NCBI RefSeq assembly: GCF_017315725.1
Contig: NZ_JAFLRG010000001.1
Span: 806,001 to 870,000, forward strand
From: Trinickia acidisoli
GTDB lineage: Bacteria; Pseudomonadota; Gammaproteobacteria; Burkholderiales; Burkholderiaceae
Direction: 5' to 3'
DNA length: 64,000 nt
In this document: positions 20,124-28,293 of the stretch, piece by piece
Layout of the letters: each line of letters opens with the position of its first letter
How positions within the stretch are numbered: position 1 is the stretch's first letter
The notes under the pieces: generated by a model
Told to the model about the DNA's origin: nothing
The model's input: only the letters and a program-made list of their open reading frames with translations
Database searches by the model: none
Made by a program: the position numbers and the translations under genes

Positions 20124-21056
20124 ATGAAACGCCAATTGCCTGATGGCCGGCCCGAGGGCCGTGCGCACTTTCTGCCCGCTCAGCCGCTCGTCATTCGTCT
20201 TGCCGCGCTCGCGTGCTCGATGGCCGTGGTGTTCGCCGGCTCCGCAGCGCCTGCGCAGGCGGCGCAAGAAAGCGCGCCGGCAGGCGCGCCCGCGGCAAGC
20301 GGCGTCGTCACCGCCGACACGCTGGAGGCGCGGCTCGCTGCTTTGCCTGCAGGGCCCGACAAGGATGCTGTCATGCTCGGCTACCGTTTGTCAGTCGATA
20401 CGCCGCATTACGCGCCGGGCCACGTGCCGGGCGGCGCCATGTCGTGCGCGAGCTGCCACATCGGCGCGGGCACGACGCCGCATGCATCGCCGTGGTATGG
20501 GATGACTGGCGTCACGCCTTCTTATACGGCTCGCAGTGCTAAAGTCGAGTCGCTTGCGCAGCGCATCAACAATTGCTTCCTTCGTTCGGAAAACGGCGTG
20601 CCGCTCGCGTTCGATTCGCGCGAGATGAACGCTTTGCTCGCCTACATGACGTTCGTCTCGAAAGGCGTGCAAAGCGGCGCATTCGGCCCCGGCCGCGGCA
20701 TCGGTTCGATCGCGAACGCCGCGCACATGACGCCTGACCCCGTGCACGGCAAGGCCGTCTTCGCCGCGCGTTGTGCTTCTTGTCACGGTGCGGACGGGCA
20801 GGGCGTGCAAAGCGGCGGGCGTTATGTGTTCCCACCGCTTTGGGGCAATGCGTCGTTCAATATCGGTGCGAGCATGGCGCGCACGGGACCGGCCGCCGCA
20901 TTCATCAAGCACAACATGCCGCTCGGCAATGCGACGCTCAGCGATCAAGAGGCGCTCGACGTCGCGGCTTATGTGACGCATCAACCGCGTCCGGACTTCC
21001 CCGGCAAGTCGAACGACTGGCCCCAAGGCGGCAAACCGGCGGACGCGCGCTACTGA
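20124..21056 (+). CDS. Periplasmic diheme c-type cytochrome, thiosulfate dehydrogenase-like
   Basis: A 310-residue exported cytochrome. A hydrophobic signal (about 25-45, ending AAPAQAAQ) precedes two class I cytochrome c domains with CxxCH haem sites at residues 108-112 (CASCH) and 217-221 (CASCH). The segment RINNCFLRSENGVPL supplies Cys151, in the position where TsdA-type thiosulfate dehydrogenases have a cysteine axial haem ligand. The later LPL and DEALDVAAYV helix is normal for cytochrome c. The TsdA assignment is inferred from this pattern. A good AGGAGA site precedes the ATG. Confidence 0.8.
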   Translation: MKRQLPDGRPEGRAHFLPAQPLVIRLAALACSMAVVFAGSAAPAQAAQESAPAGAPAASGVVTADTLEARLAALPAGPDKDAVMLGYRLSVDTPHYAPGHVPGGAMSCASCHIGAGTTPHASPWYGMTGVTPSYTARSAKVESLAQRINNCFLRSENGVPLAFDSREMNALLAYMTFVSKGVQSGAFGPGRGIGSIANAAHMTPDPVHGKAVFAARCASCHGADGQGVQSGGRYVFPPLWGNASFNIGASMARTGPAAAFIKHNMPLGNATLSDQEALDVAAYVTHQPRPDFPGKSNDWPQGGKPADARY

Positions 21057-21114
21057 CGCGGCCGTGCGTGGCGAGCGTTGCGCGGGTGAATCCATCCCCC
21101 TTTCGCGTTTTCGC

Positions 21115-21900
21115 TTAAGGCAACGAAATCGTGAGATTGGCCGATTCCGCCTCGGGCTGCACGAGCTGCGAGTACGGTGCGAGGGTGTGCATCGTCGAGT
21201 CGCGCAGGTAGGTGTTCAGGCCGAAGTACGCCCCAAGCCCGACGAGCGCGAAGACGGCGCCGATCGTCCACAGCGGCAACTCGTGCTTGAGCCGATGCGC
21301 GATTTGATCGGGCAGCGGCCAGTGCGGTGCGAACGGTGCGCGCTTGCCTTTCATCTGCGCGATTTCGTCGCCGAGCCGCCCGGTGAGATAGGAGAGCTTC
21401 TCGGGCCCTTCGAGCAGGTATTTGCCTTGAAAGCCGAGCAGCAGACACATATGGAACACTTCGAGCGATTGCAGCCGTGCGACGCCTTGCGCACGACACG
21501 CTTCGAGGTGCTCGAAGAATTTCTCTCCGGCTAGCTGTTCGCCGAACAGCGTGAGCTGCAACGGTCGGCGCTCCCATTCGGCGCGGATCTTGAACGAGGA
21601 CGCCAACACCGCTTCGTCGATCGCCGCACAGAACGCGAACTTCGAGGCGTAGACGTCGTCGGCCGGCGCGTTGAGCTTCTTCGCGCCGCGCTCGAACTCG
21701 GCGAGAAACGCTTGGACACGGGCACCGAACTCGCCGGCATCGTCGGGCTCGCGCCCCTGCTTGAGCAGAAACACCATGAAAAAGCCGTCGTAGAGCAGAT
21801 CGCGCAGCGAACGGGCCTGAAAGCTTGCCTCGGCCGAGGAGGCCGAGGGCGGCGCGGACGAGGGCGCATTGGCGCCGAACAGCGAAGGCATTTGAGTCAT
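21115..21900 (-). CDS. tssL: T6SS inner-membrane protein TssL (DotU/IcmH type)
   Basis: A 261-residue C-tail-anchored subunit of the TssJLM membrane complex. The cytoplasmic DotU domain (about 30-190) contains LRDLLYDGFFMVFLLKQG, KFAFCAAIDEAVLAS and FGEQLAGEKFFEHLE. One membrane helix (about 205-226, LPLWTIGAVFALVGLGAYF) is followed by a short periplasmic tail. There is no fused OmpA peptidoglycan-binding domain; an OmpA protein is encoded separately in the cluster. Its ATG overlaps the tssK stop by 4 bp. Confidence 0.95.
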   Translation of the reverse strand: MTQMPSLFGANAPSSAPPSASSAEASFQARSLRDLLYDGFFMVFLLKQGREPDDAGEFGARVQAFLAEFERGAKKLNAPADDVYASKFAFCAAIDEAVLASSFKIRAEWERRPLQLTLFGEQLAGEKFFEHLEACRAQGVARLQSLEVFHMCLLLGFQGKYLLEGPEKLSYLTGRLGDEIAQMKGKRAPFAPHWPLPDQIAHRLKHELPLWTIGAVFALVGLGAYFGLNTYLRDSTMHTLAPYSQLVQPEAESANLTISLP

Positions 21901-23243
21901 GACGTGACCGCGATGAGTTCGAGTTTGAGATCGTTGATGCCGGACGGCGCGTAGATCATGGCCGATTGCGCTTGCAGCATTCGGTCATAGAGACTGCTGC
22001 GCGATTCGAACGCGAAATAGCAGGCGCCGGGACGCACCGGCACGGCCGGCGGCACTTGCGGCGTATAGACGAGACGCACGCCCGGCATGGCCGACAGCAC
22101 GAGTTTGTCGACGTCGTCGGGCGCGCCGACCTTGAAGCGCGCGGGCACCGCCTCGACGAGCTCGACCGCGGGCATGTCGGCCGAGACGGCGAGGAAGAAC
22201 GTCGTCTTCTCGTCGATCTTGCCCGAATCGAGCCGGCCGACGTGGAACGAGGGGCGCACTTCATCGAGCGCGATCGCGAAGTAGCGCGTCGAAATGACCG
22301 TTTCGAGCAGATCGCGCACGATCGTGTCGAGCAGCGCGAAGCCGGCGCCCGGATCGTCGTGACGATAAGCCGGCAAATCGGCAAGCGCGTGGCGTTTGGA
22401 GAACGTCATCAGTTGCCCGGCAAGCCGCAAAAGCTCTTGGAAGAGCCGTTCGGGGTGCAGTGTGGGCTGCTGCAGCAAGTGCACGAGCGAGGCGACCGCG
22501 CCGTTCGCCGTATGCAACAGCCAAAACGAGGCGATGTCGCCCGAGCGAAACTCGATGATGTTCTTCGTCGGCTCGCGGTGAAAGCCATAAAGCGCGCTGA
22601 CTTTGGCCTGCAGCGCGTCGATGAGTTGGCGCAGCCGCTGATGCAGGATCGGTGACGCCTCGACGGCGAGGCACGGCGGCACGAACGTGTCGTCGAACTC
22701 GAACCCCGAGGTGGCCGTGCGCCGCAAGCGGGCGAGCGGCACGGCCAGCAATTGCGCGCGTGGCTCGGCGTGGCTGATCAGCTTGACGCGTGTTTTGAGA
22801 AACGTCAGGTTCGCGACGGCCGCATCGGTGAATTGATCGGCGACACTCGATTGCTTGGGCGCGTAGCGCGAGGCGAAGGTTTCGGTCGATTCGTTCGCGC
22901 TGTTGCCGCCCGTCTCGCGCAGCGGATGCAGCGCGAGGTAGAAGACGAACTCGGAGACGCCCTCGGGCAGCGTATCGAGCGCGACCGACTGCGGCAGTTC
23001 GTCGGCGAGCGGCGCGGCATAGAGGGTGCCGTCGGGAAACACGAGCGAGAGCTCGGACAGCCGCAGCAGATTGTTCGCGAGCGAGTCGGCGTCGAAGCGT
23101 ACGCTGCGCACGCCCCAATTGAACGGCTGGATCGCGCGGATCGATTCGAACAGCCGCGCCTCGTGATAGGCGTCTTGTTGTTGAAAATGCTGGGGCCGCA
23201 GAAAGAGCCCCTCGCCCCAAAGCAATTTCGCCGAATAACTCAT
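21897..23243 (-). CDS. tssK: T6SS baseplate subunit TssK
   Basis: Trimeric adaptor that links the T6SS baseplate to TssL and TssM; 448 residues. The opening MSYSAKLLWGEGLFLRPQHFQ is the classic TssK N-terminus, so the start is taken at 23243 rather than the ATG 13 codons upstream. The remaining length and the blocks LFESIRAIQPFNWGVRSV and TYFFAFESRSSLYD-like C-terminal segment (YFAFESRSSLYDRML) fit the family. It lies 91 bp downstream of tssJ and overlaps tssL. Confidence 0.96.
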   Translation of the reverse strand: MSYSAKLLWGEGLFLRPQHFQQQDAYHEARLFESIRAIQPFNWGVRSVRFDADSLANNLLRLSELSLVFPDGTLYAAPLADELPQSVALDTLPEGVSEFVFYLALHPLRETGGNSANESTETFASRYAPKQSSVADQFTDAAVANLTFLKTRVKLISHAEPRAQLLAVPLARLRRTATSGFEFDDTFVPPCLAVEASPILHQRLRQLIDALQAKVSALYGFHREPTKNIIEFRSGDIASFWLLHTANGAVASLVHLLQQPTLHPERLFQELLRLAGQLMTFSKRHALADLPAYRHDDPGAGFALLDTIVRDLLETVISTRYFAIALDEVRPSFHVGRLDSGKIDEKTTFFLAVSADMPAVELVEAVPARFKVGAPDDVDKLVLSAMPGVRLVYTPQVPPAVPVRPGACYFAFESRSSLYDRMLQAQSAMIYAPSGINDLKLELIAVTS

Positions 23244-23334
23244 CTCAATTTCACTGTCAGGTTTTTTGTGTATCGTGCGCACGGCTACCGTGGCCGGCGA
23301 TGCCGGTGCGCGCGTCGATCCATTGGCCGGCGCG

Positions 23335-23967
23335 CTAGCCGCAACTGACGGATGAGAGCATATTGAGCCCCTGCAACGGCAATTGCGGATCGGGCGAGAT
23401 GACGGCCCCGCTCGTGACGGTCATGGCACAGTTATGAAGGCCGATCATTATGCCGGATTTCTCCGATTTAGCCGGATCGAAGGCGAATTTCCAACGCTGT
23501 AGCGCCGGGTCGCGAAACAATGCCACGACACCGAACGCTTGCGCCTCGCGCGTGACCTTCTCGGTCATTTCATAATGCTGGCCGGGGATCAGCGTCACCT
23601 CGCGCACGCTGAGCAAATCGGCGCCGAGCGCGCTCTTTTCTTTCGCGGGATCGGTGAACGTATCGAATGGTGCTTGCTGGAAAGAAGTCGGGTCTTTCAG
23701 TGCATAGAGCCGCACGACGAGCGCGAGCGGATGGTTGTCGGTGGCCGCGTTCAGGTTGGGCGCGGCCGCGAGCGTGAGCGGGACGTTGCGCGGCGGCTTC
23801 TGCGAATCGGGCACGGGGGGCTTGCCGATGCCGGCGGCCTGCAGCGCCGTGGAAGCCGCGGCGCCGAGCACCGAGACGCCGGCGGCGCAGCCGCCCAGAA
23901 GTGCGCATAGGGCGAGCGGCCACACGAGGCGCGACACGATCCGATAACCGAAAGCTTTACGACTCAC
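23335..23967 (-). CDS. tssJ: T6SS outer-membrane lipoprotein TssJ
   Basis: Lipoprotein that anchors TssM to the outer membrane; 210 residues from the GTG at 23967. That start puts a short basic stretch and a hydrophobic segment before the lipobox LLGGC, as a lipoprotein needs; an ATG 28 codons upstream gives an unlikely Cys-rich extension. The mature part contains LVVRLYALKDPTSFQQAPFD and LIPGQHYEMTEKV, typical of the TssJ/SciN beta-sandwich. It is the first leftward gene from the AT-rich promoter region at 24 kb. Confidence 0.9.
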   Translation of the reverse strand: MSRKAFGYRIVSRLVWPLALCALLGGCAAGVSVLGAAASTALQAAGIGKPPVPDSQKPPRNVPLTLAAAPNLNAATDNHPLALVVRLYALKDPTSFQQAPFDTFTDPAKEKSALGADLLSVREVTLIPGQHYEMTEKVTREAQAFGVVALFRDPALQRWKFAFDPAKSEKSGIMIGLHNCAMTVTSGAVISPDPQLPLQGLNMLSSVSCG

Positions 23968-24315
23968 GCCGGCACCCCATCCAAAGTTGAAACATGGCTC
24001 ATTGATGTCCGATTGACACGCCGCGCAGCGATGACGACACGCAGCGTACAAGTTTGTCTAGTTTGGGTAATAGGAAAAATTTTCCACTAATAAATTCATT
24101 TCGCATTGATTCGGAAATTATTTCGGCATTGCCTTCAGTGCTCCCTTCAGTGTCTATCTGGGATATCAGATCGAATTCAAAAGCGGATGAATCTGATTCG
24201 AAGCGATGCAGTTGAATTATCGAAAATTGGCCGGTACTATACGCGCGCACTCGCCGCAAAGCAAAGTTGCGGTTTCCCTCCAGCGAATTAATAAGCCGCC
24301 TGCCAGTAAGTAAGA
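23968..24315. promoter_or_regulatory. AT-rich divergent control region of the T6SS cluster
   Basis: A 348-bp gene-free stretch between leftward tssJ and the rightward TPR-lipoprotein operon. It is clearly richer in A and T than its surroundings, most so at 24040-24240. It holds a perfect 13-bp inverted repeat GGAAAAATTTTCC (24073-24085). It also holds a tandem pair of CCTTCAGTG (24132-24140 and 24144-24152) spaced 12 bp start to start, about one helical turn apart. No clear sigma-54 GG-N10-GC element was found. It probably carries the promoters for both wings of the cluster and could be bound by a xenogeneic silencer; both are inferences. Confidence 0.6.
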
Positions 24316-24999
24316 ATGATGAAACGACGACTTTCTCTATTTTCCGCGGCGGTGCTCGTATGCGCCGCTATGGCTGGTTGCGCGACGCAAAACGCCACGA
24401 CGCAAACCACTCCCGAAGCGTTCAATAAAGCGCTGGCCGACGCCGATACCGTCGCCAAGGGCGGTGATCAAGCGCGCGCACTCGCGCTGTACGATCAATT
24501 GACGAAGATGGACCCGACGCGCGAGGAGCCGTGGTCGCGCATCGCGCAGATCCAGTTCCAGCAGTCTCACTACGGGCAGGCCATCGTCGCCGCGCAGGAA
24601 GCGCTCTCGCGCGATCAAACCGATCGCGACGCGAAGAGCGTGCTGGCCGTCAGCGGCTTGCGCGTGGCAACGGAATCGCTCGGCCAACTGCGGCAGGATT
24701 CGGCGCTCGCCGGCGACGCCAAGTCGGACGCGCAGGTGCTCGCGCATCAACTGCGCGAAACGCTCGGTGAGAACACGTTGTTCCCGGAAGAAGCCGCGGA
24801 GAAAAAGCCCGTCGCGAAAAAGCGCCGCTACGTGCGTCGTCCCGTGGCGGCCGCGCAAAAACCCGCCGAGAAATTGGCCGATGAAGGGGCGGCCGCTCCG
24901 GCACCGGCCAAGAGCGCCGAGCCGGCTGCGCCGGTCCAACCGGCGCCGCAGCCCGCGAAGAGCGGCGGCGCATCCGATCCCTTCAGTGCCCTTCGCTGA
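24316..24999 (+). CDS. T6SS-associated TPR lipoprotein (TagM-like)
   Basis: A 227-residue predicted lipoprotein. The hydrophobic signal ends in the lipobox AMAGC near residue 22. Residues about 40-110 form two TPR-like helical repeats (ARALALYDQLTKMDPTREEP, HYGQAIVAAQEALSRDQTD). A basic segment KKPVAKKRRYVRRPVAA and an Ala/Pro-rich tail follow. It sits 37 bp upstream of tssB. Burkholderia T6SS clusters carry a comparable lipoprotein (TagM) at this position. It may stabilise the envelope complex, but no direct evidence is in the sequence. Confidence 0.8.
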   Translation: MMKRRLSLFSAAVLVCAAMAGCATQNATTQTTPEAFNKALADADTVAKGGDQARALALYDQLTKMDPTREEPWSRIAQIQFQQSHYGQAIVAAQEALSRDQTDRDAKSVLAVSGLRVATESLGQLRQDSALAGDAKSDAQVLAHQLRETLGENTLFPEEAAEKKPVAKKRRYVRRPVAAAQKPAEKLADEGAAAPAPAKSAEPAAPVQPAPQPAKSGGASDPFSALR

Positions 25000-25036
25000 T
25001 CGGCCGATTTGATCCAGTTGTCTTCGGGAGCCATCG

Positions 25037-25567
25037 ATGGCGAAGAAAGAAAGCATTCAAAAACGCCTGCAAAAGGTGCGGCCGCCCCGCGTGCAGTTGA
25101 CCTATGAGGTCGAGCGCGGGGACGCGATCGAAGTCAAGGAACTGCCGTTCGTCGTGGGCGTCGTCGCGGATCTGGCGGGGCAATCCGAGATCGAGCAGCC
25201 GAAGCTGCGCGACCGCAAGTTCGTCAGCATCGATCGCGACAACTTCGACGACGTCATGAAGGGGCTCGAGCCGCGCGCCGCTTTTCAGGTCAAGAACGAA
25301 TTGACGGAAGCCGGCGGCACGTTCGGCGTCGATCTGCGCTTCCGCTCGATGGAAGACTTCGGGCCCGACGCGGTGGTCGAGCAGATCGAGCCGCTGCGCC
25401 GCTTGCTCGATGCGCGCTCGAAGCTGGCCGATCTGCGCAACAAGCTGGCCAGCAACGACAAGCTCGAAAGCCTGCTCAGCGAGGTGCTCGCGAATACGCA
25501 GCAGTTGCAGGCACTCGCCGGCGAGACAGGCGTGCGCGGCGACGGTGAAGACAAGCAAGGCGAATAA
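25037..25567 (+). CDS. tssB: T6SS contractile sheath small subunit TssB
   Basis: A 176-residue sheath protein (VipA) that pairs with TssC. The N-terminal MAKKESIQKRLQKVRPPRVQ, the block PFVVGVVADLAGQS and KFVSIDRDNFDDVMKG are diagnostic. The C-terminal helix (LLDARSKLADLRNKLASNDK) is the segment recognised by ClpV-type partners within TssB/TssC. The tssC gene begins 16 bp downstream. Confidence 0.98.
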   Translation: MAKKESIQKRLQKVRPPRVQLTYEVERGDAIEVKELPFVVGVVADLAGQSEIEQPKLRDRKFVSIDRDNFDDVMKGLEPRAAFQVKNELTEAGGTFGVDLRFRSMEDFGPDAVVEQIEPLRRLLDARSKLADLRNKLASNDKLESLLSEVLANTQQLQALAGETGVRGDGEDKQGE

Positions 25568-25583
25568 CCGAAGGGGTGTCAGG

Positions 25584-27071
25584 ATGAATCAGCAAACGGC
25601 CACGGCCCCCGGCGGCGCCGCGCAAGCGGGCGCCACATCGCTGCTCGACGACATCGTCGAAAAGAGCAAGGTTGCCAAATCCGATTCGGAGCACGCACGC
25701 GCGAAGGATCTGATCGGCGAGCTCGTGCACCAGGTGATGGACGGCACGGTCGTCGTCTCGGACAACCTGTCGGCGACGATCGATGCGCGCATTGCCGAGC
25801 TCGATCGCCTGCTGTCGGCGCAGTTGAGCGAAGTCATGCATGCGCCCGAGTTCCAGCGCATGGAAAGCACGTGGCGCGGGCTCAATTATTTGTGCAAGGA
25901 AAGCAACACCGGTTCGACGATCAAGATCAAGGTGCTGAACGCAGGCAAGCGTGAGATCGTCCGCGATTTCAAGGCAGCCTCCGAGTTCGATCAGAGCGCG
26001 CTGTTCAAGAAGGTCTATGAAGAAGAATTCGGCACGTTCGGCGGCGCGCCGTTCGGCACGTTGATCGGCGATTTCGAACTCACGCGCCAGCCCGAGGACA
26101 TGTACTTCATCGAACAGATGTCGCACGTCGCCGCGGCAGCCCATGCGCCGTTCATCACATCGGCCTCGCCCGAGATCCTGGGCCTCGAGTCGTTCTCCGA
26201 TCTCGGCAAGCCGCGCGATCTGGGCAAGGTGTTCGATACGGTCGAATATGCGAAGTGGAAGTCGTTCCGCGACGCGGAGGATTCACGCTACGTCGGCTTG
26301 ACGCTGCCGCGCTATCTCGGCCGGCTGCCGTTTCACCCGAAGGACGGCCTGATTGCCGAGACGTTCAACTTCGTCGAGAGCGTCGACGGCTCCGATCACA
26401 GCAAGTACCTCTGGTGCAATGCCGCGTGGGCGTTCGCCGCGCGGCTGACGGCCGCGTTCGACGATTTCGGCTGGTGTGCGGCGATCCGCGGCGTGGAAGG
26501 CGGCGGGCTCGTGGAAGACCTGCCGACGCACACGTTCAAGACCGACGACGGCGAAATCGCGCTCAAGTGCCCGACCGAAATCGCCATTACCGATCGGCGC
26601 GAGAAGGAACTCAGCGATCTCGGCTTCATCCCGCTCGTGCACTGCAAGAACTCCGATTACGCGGCGTTCTTTGCGGCGCAGTCGGTGCAAAAGCCCAAGA
26701 AGTACAACACCGACAGCGCGAATGCGAATGCCGTGTTGTCGGCGCAGTTGCAGTACATCTTCTCGGTGTCGCGTGTTGCCCACTATCTGAAGGCGATGAT
26801 GCGCGACAAGATCGGCAGCTTCGCTTCGGCGCAAAACGTCGAGCAATTCCTGAACCGTTGGGTCGCGCAGTACGTTCTGCTCGACGACAACGCGACGCAG
26901 GAGCAGAAGGCGCAGTTCCCGCTGCGCGAGGCGTCGATTCAAGTGTCCGAGATCCCCGGCAAGCCGGGTTCGTACCGGTCCGTTGCCTTCCTGCGCCCGC
27001 ATTTCCAGCTCGACGAGCTGTCGATCTCGCTGCGGCTCGTCGCAGACCTGCCGAAGGCCGCCGGCGCATAA
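25584..27071 (+). CDS. tssC: T6SS contractile sheath large subunit TssC
   Basis: A 495-residue sheath protein (VipB). The start is the ATG at 25584, with AGG just upstream and family-typical opening MNQQTATAP; the longer frame upstream overlaps tssB and is discarded. Diagnostic blocks are EFQRMESTWRGLNYL, GTLIGDFELTRQPEDMYFIE and ARLTAAFDDFGWCAAIRG. The N-terminal helix (LLDDIVEKSKVAKS) is where ClpV binds in related systems. An Hcp gene follows 78 bp later. Confidence 0.98.
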   Translation: MNQQTATAPGGAAQAGATSLLDDIVEKSKVAKSDSEHARAKDLIGELVHQVMDGTVVVSDNLSATIDARIAELDRLLSAQLSEVMHAPEFQRMESTWRGLNYLCKESNTGSTIKIKVLNAGKREIVRDFKAASEFDQSALFKKVYEEEFGTFGGAPFGTLIGDFELTRQPEDMYFIEQMSHVAAAAHAPFITSASPEILGLESFSDLGKPRDLGKVFDTVEYAKWKSFRDAEDSRYVGLTLPRYLGRLPFHPKDGLIAETFNFVESVDGSDHSKYLWCNAAWAFAARLTAAFDDFGWCAAIRGVEGGGLVEDLPTHTFKTDDGEIALKCPTEIAITDRREKELSDLGFIPLVHCKNSDYAAFFAAQSVQKPKKYNTDSANANAVLSAQLQYIFSVSRVAHYLKAMMRDKIGSFASAQNVEQFLNRWVAQYVLLDDNATQEQKAQFPLREASIQVSEIPGKPGSYRSVAFLRPHFQLDELSISLRLVADLPKAAGA

Positions 27072-27149
27072 CCGAACAATCATTCCGAGTGCGGTCCGGG
27101 CGTGACACCCGTGACCGCGTATAAACCGCTACCTGGGAGTCGCGAAGTC

Positions 27150-27653
27150 ATGAGAGATATCTATTTGAAATTTGGCAATCCCGCCATCAAGGGCGAGTCG
27201 GCCGACAAGGACCACAAAGACTGGATCGAAATCAGTTCGTGGAATCACTCGATCGTGCAGCCGCGCTCGGCCACGTCGTCGACGTCCGGCGGCGCCACGG
27301 CTGAACGCTGCGAACATGCCGACATGGCGTTCACGAAGGACATCGACGTCGTGAGCCCGCTGCTCTATCAACACGCTTCGGGCGGCACGACGTTCGACGA
27401 AGTGACGGTCGACTTCATGCGTTCGGACGGTGAGGGCAACCGCGTGAAGTACCTCGAAGTCAAGATGAAGTACGTCATCATTTCGAGCGTCAGCCCGAGC
27501 GTGGTCGGCGAAGGCCTGCCGACGGAGCAGTTCTCGTTGAAGTACGCGGCCGTGCAATGGAAGTACACGCAGCAGAAGGTCGGCGGCGGCCAAGGCGGTA
27601 ACGCGCAAGGCGCGTGGAGCCTGACGAAGAACGACAAGACCTACGCGGTCTAA
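27150..27653 (+). CDS. hcp: T6SS tube protein Hcp (TssD)
   Basis: A 167-residue protein that stacks as hexameric rings to form the inner tube and is itself secreted. The start MRDIYLKFGNPAIKGES is the classic Hcp opening; the ATG 16 codons upstream gives an unlikely extension. The blocks WIEISSWNHSIVQPRSATSS and DMAFTKDIDVVSPLLYQHAS are typical of Burkholderia Hcp1. GGGAG about ten bases before the ATG can act as ribosome-binding site. Confidence 0.97.
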   Translation: MRDIYLKFGNPAIKGESADKDHKDWIEISSWNHSIVQPRSATSSTSGGATAERCEHADMAFTKDIDVVSPLLYQHASGGTTFDEVTVDFMRSDGEGNRVKYLEVKMKYVIISSVSPSVVGEGLPTEQFSLKYAAVQWKYTQQKVGGGQGGNAQGAWSLTKNDKTYAV

Positions 27654-27735
27654 GATCGTGACCGATGCGCCGCTTGCTTCTCTACGAGGCGGGCGGTGCG
27701 TTCGTTTTGCCCGATTCTCTTGAGCATGCTGCCCG

Positions 27736-28254
27736 ATGAAGCGCTTCGAACCGAGCTTGCTCGATAAGCTCTTCGACGACGATCCTCGCTCCCCCGCGCC
27801 CGCGGCGATGCGCCAGTGGTCGCTCGACGAATTGAAAGGGCGCGTGGCGCGCGATGTCGAGGCGCTGCTCAACACGCGGATCGTACTGACCGAGGATGAA
27901 CTCGAAAAGCTGCCTGAATGCCAGCGTTCGGTCCTGACCTACGGGCTGAACGATTTCGCGGGCTTGAGCTTGGCAAGCCACTACGATCGTAAGTTCATCT
28001 GCGAATCCATTGAGCAGGCGATTGCCCGGCACGAGCCGCGCCTGCGGGACGTACGCGTGTCGCTCGAAGTCAATGAGCAATCGACGAACGCGCTGTATTT
28101 CGTGATTCGGGCGAAGCTCGTCGTTCATCCGGCCGAAGAGCCGGTCAGCTTCGACGCGATGCTGCAAGCCTCCACGCTGCAATATTCGGTCACGCGATCG
28201 CGGCGAGGCACGGACGCGACGCGTTCGCGCACGCGCGAACTGGGACTCGGCTAG
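27736..28254 (+). CDS. tssE: T6SS baseplate subunit TssE (gp25-like)
   Basis: A 172-residue baseplate wedge protein related to phage T4 gp25. It opens MKRFEPSLLDKLFDD, has VARDVEALLNTRIVLTEDEL with the gp25 EPR-like region (ARHEPRLRDVRVSLEV) near residue 95. The C-terminal 40 residues are basic and less conserved. It starts 82 bp after hcp and is followed by tssF after 39 bp. Confidence 0.95.
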   Translation: MKRFEPSLLDKLFDDDPRSPAPAAMRQWSLDELKGRVARDVEALLNTRIVLTEDELEKLPECQRSVLTYGLNDFAGLSLASHYDRKFICESIEQAIARHEPRLRDVRVSLEVNEQSTNALYFVIRAKLVVHPAEEPVSFDAMLQASTLQYSVTRSRRGTDATRSRTRELGLG

Positions 28255-28293
28255 TTCATAAGAAGAGCGAAGCGCCCGCGCTCGGGGATCATC

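Noticed and set aside
23968..24315. Sigma-54 promoter for the T6SS operon
   Set aside because: No convincing GG-N10-GC element was found in either direction.
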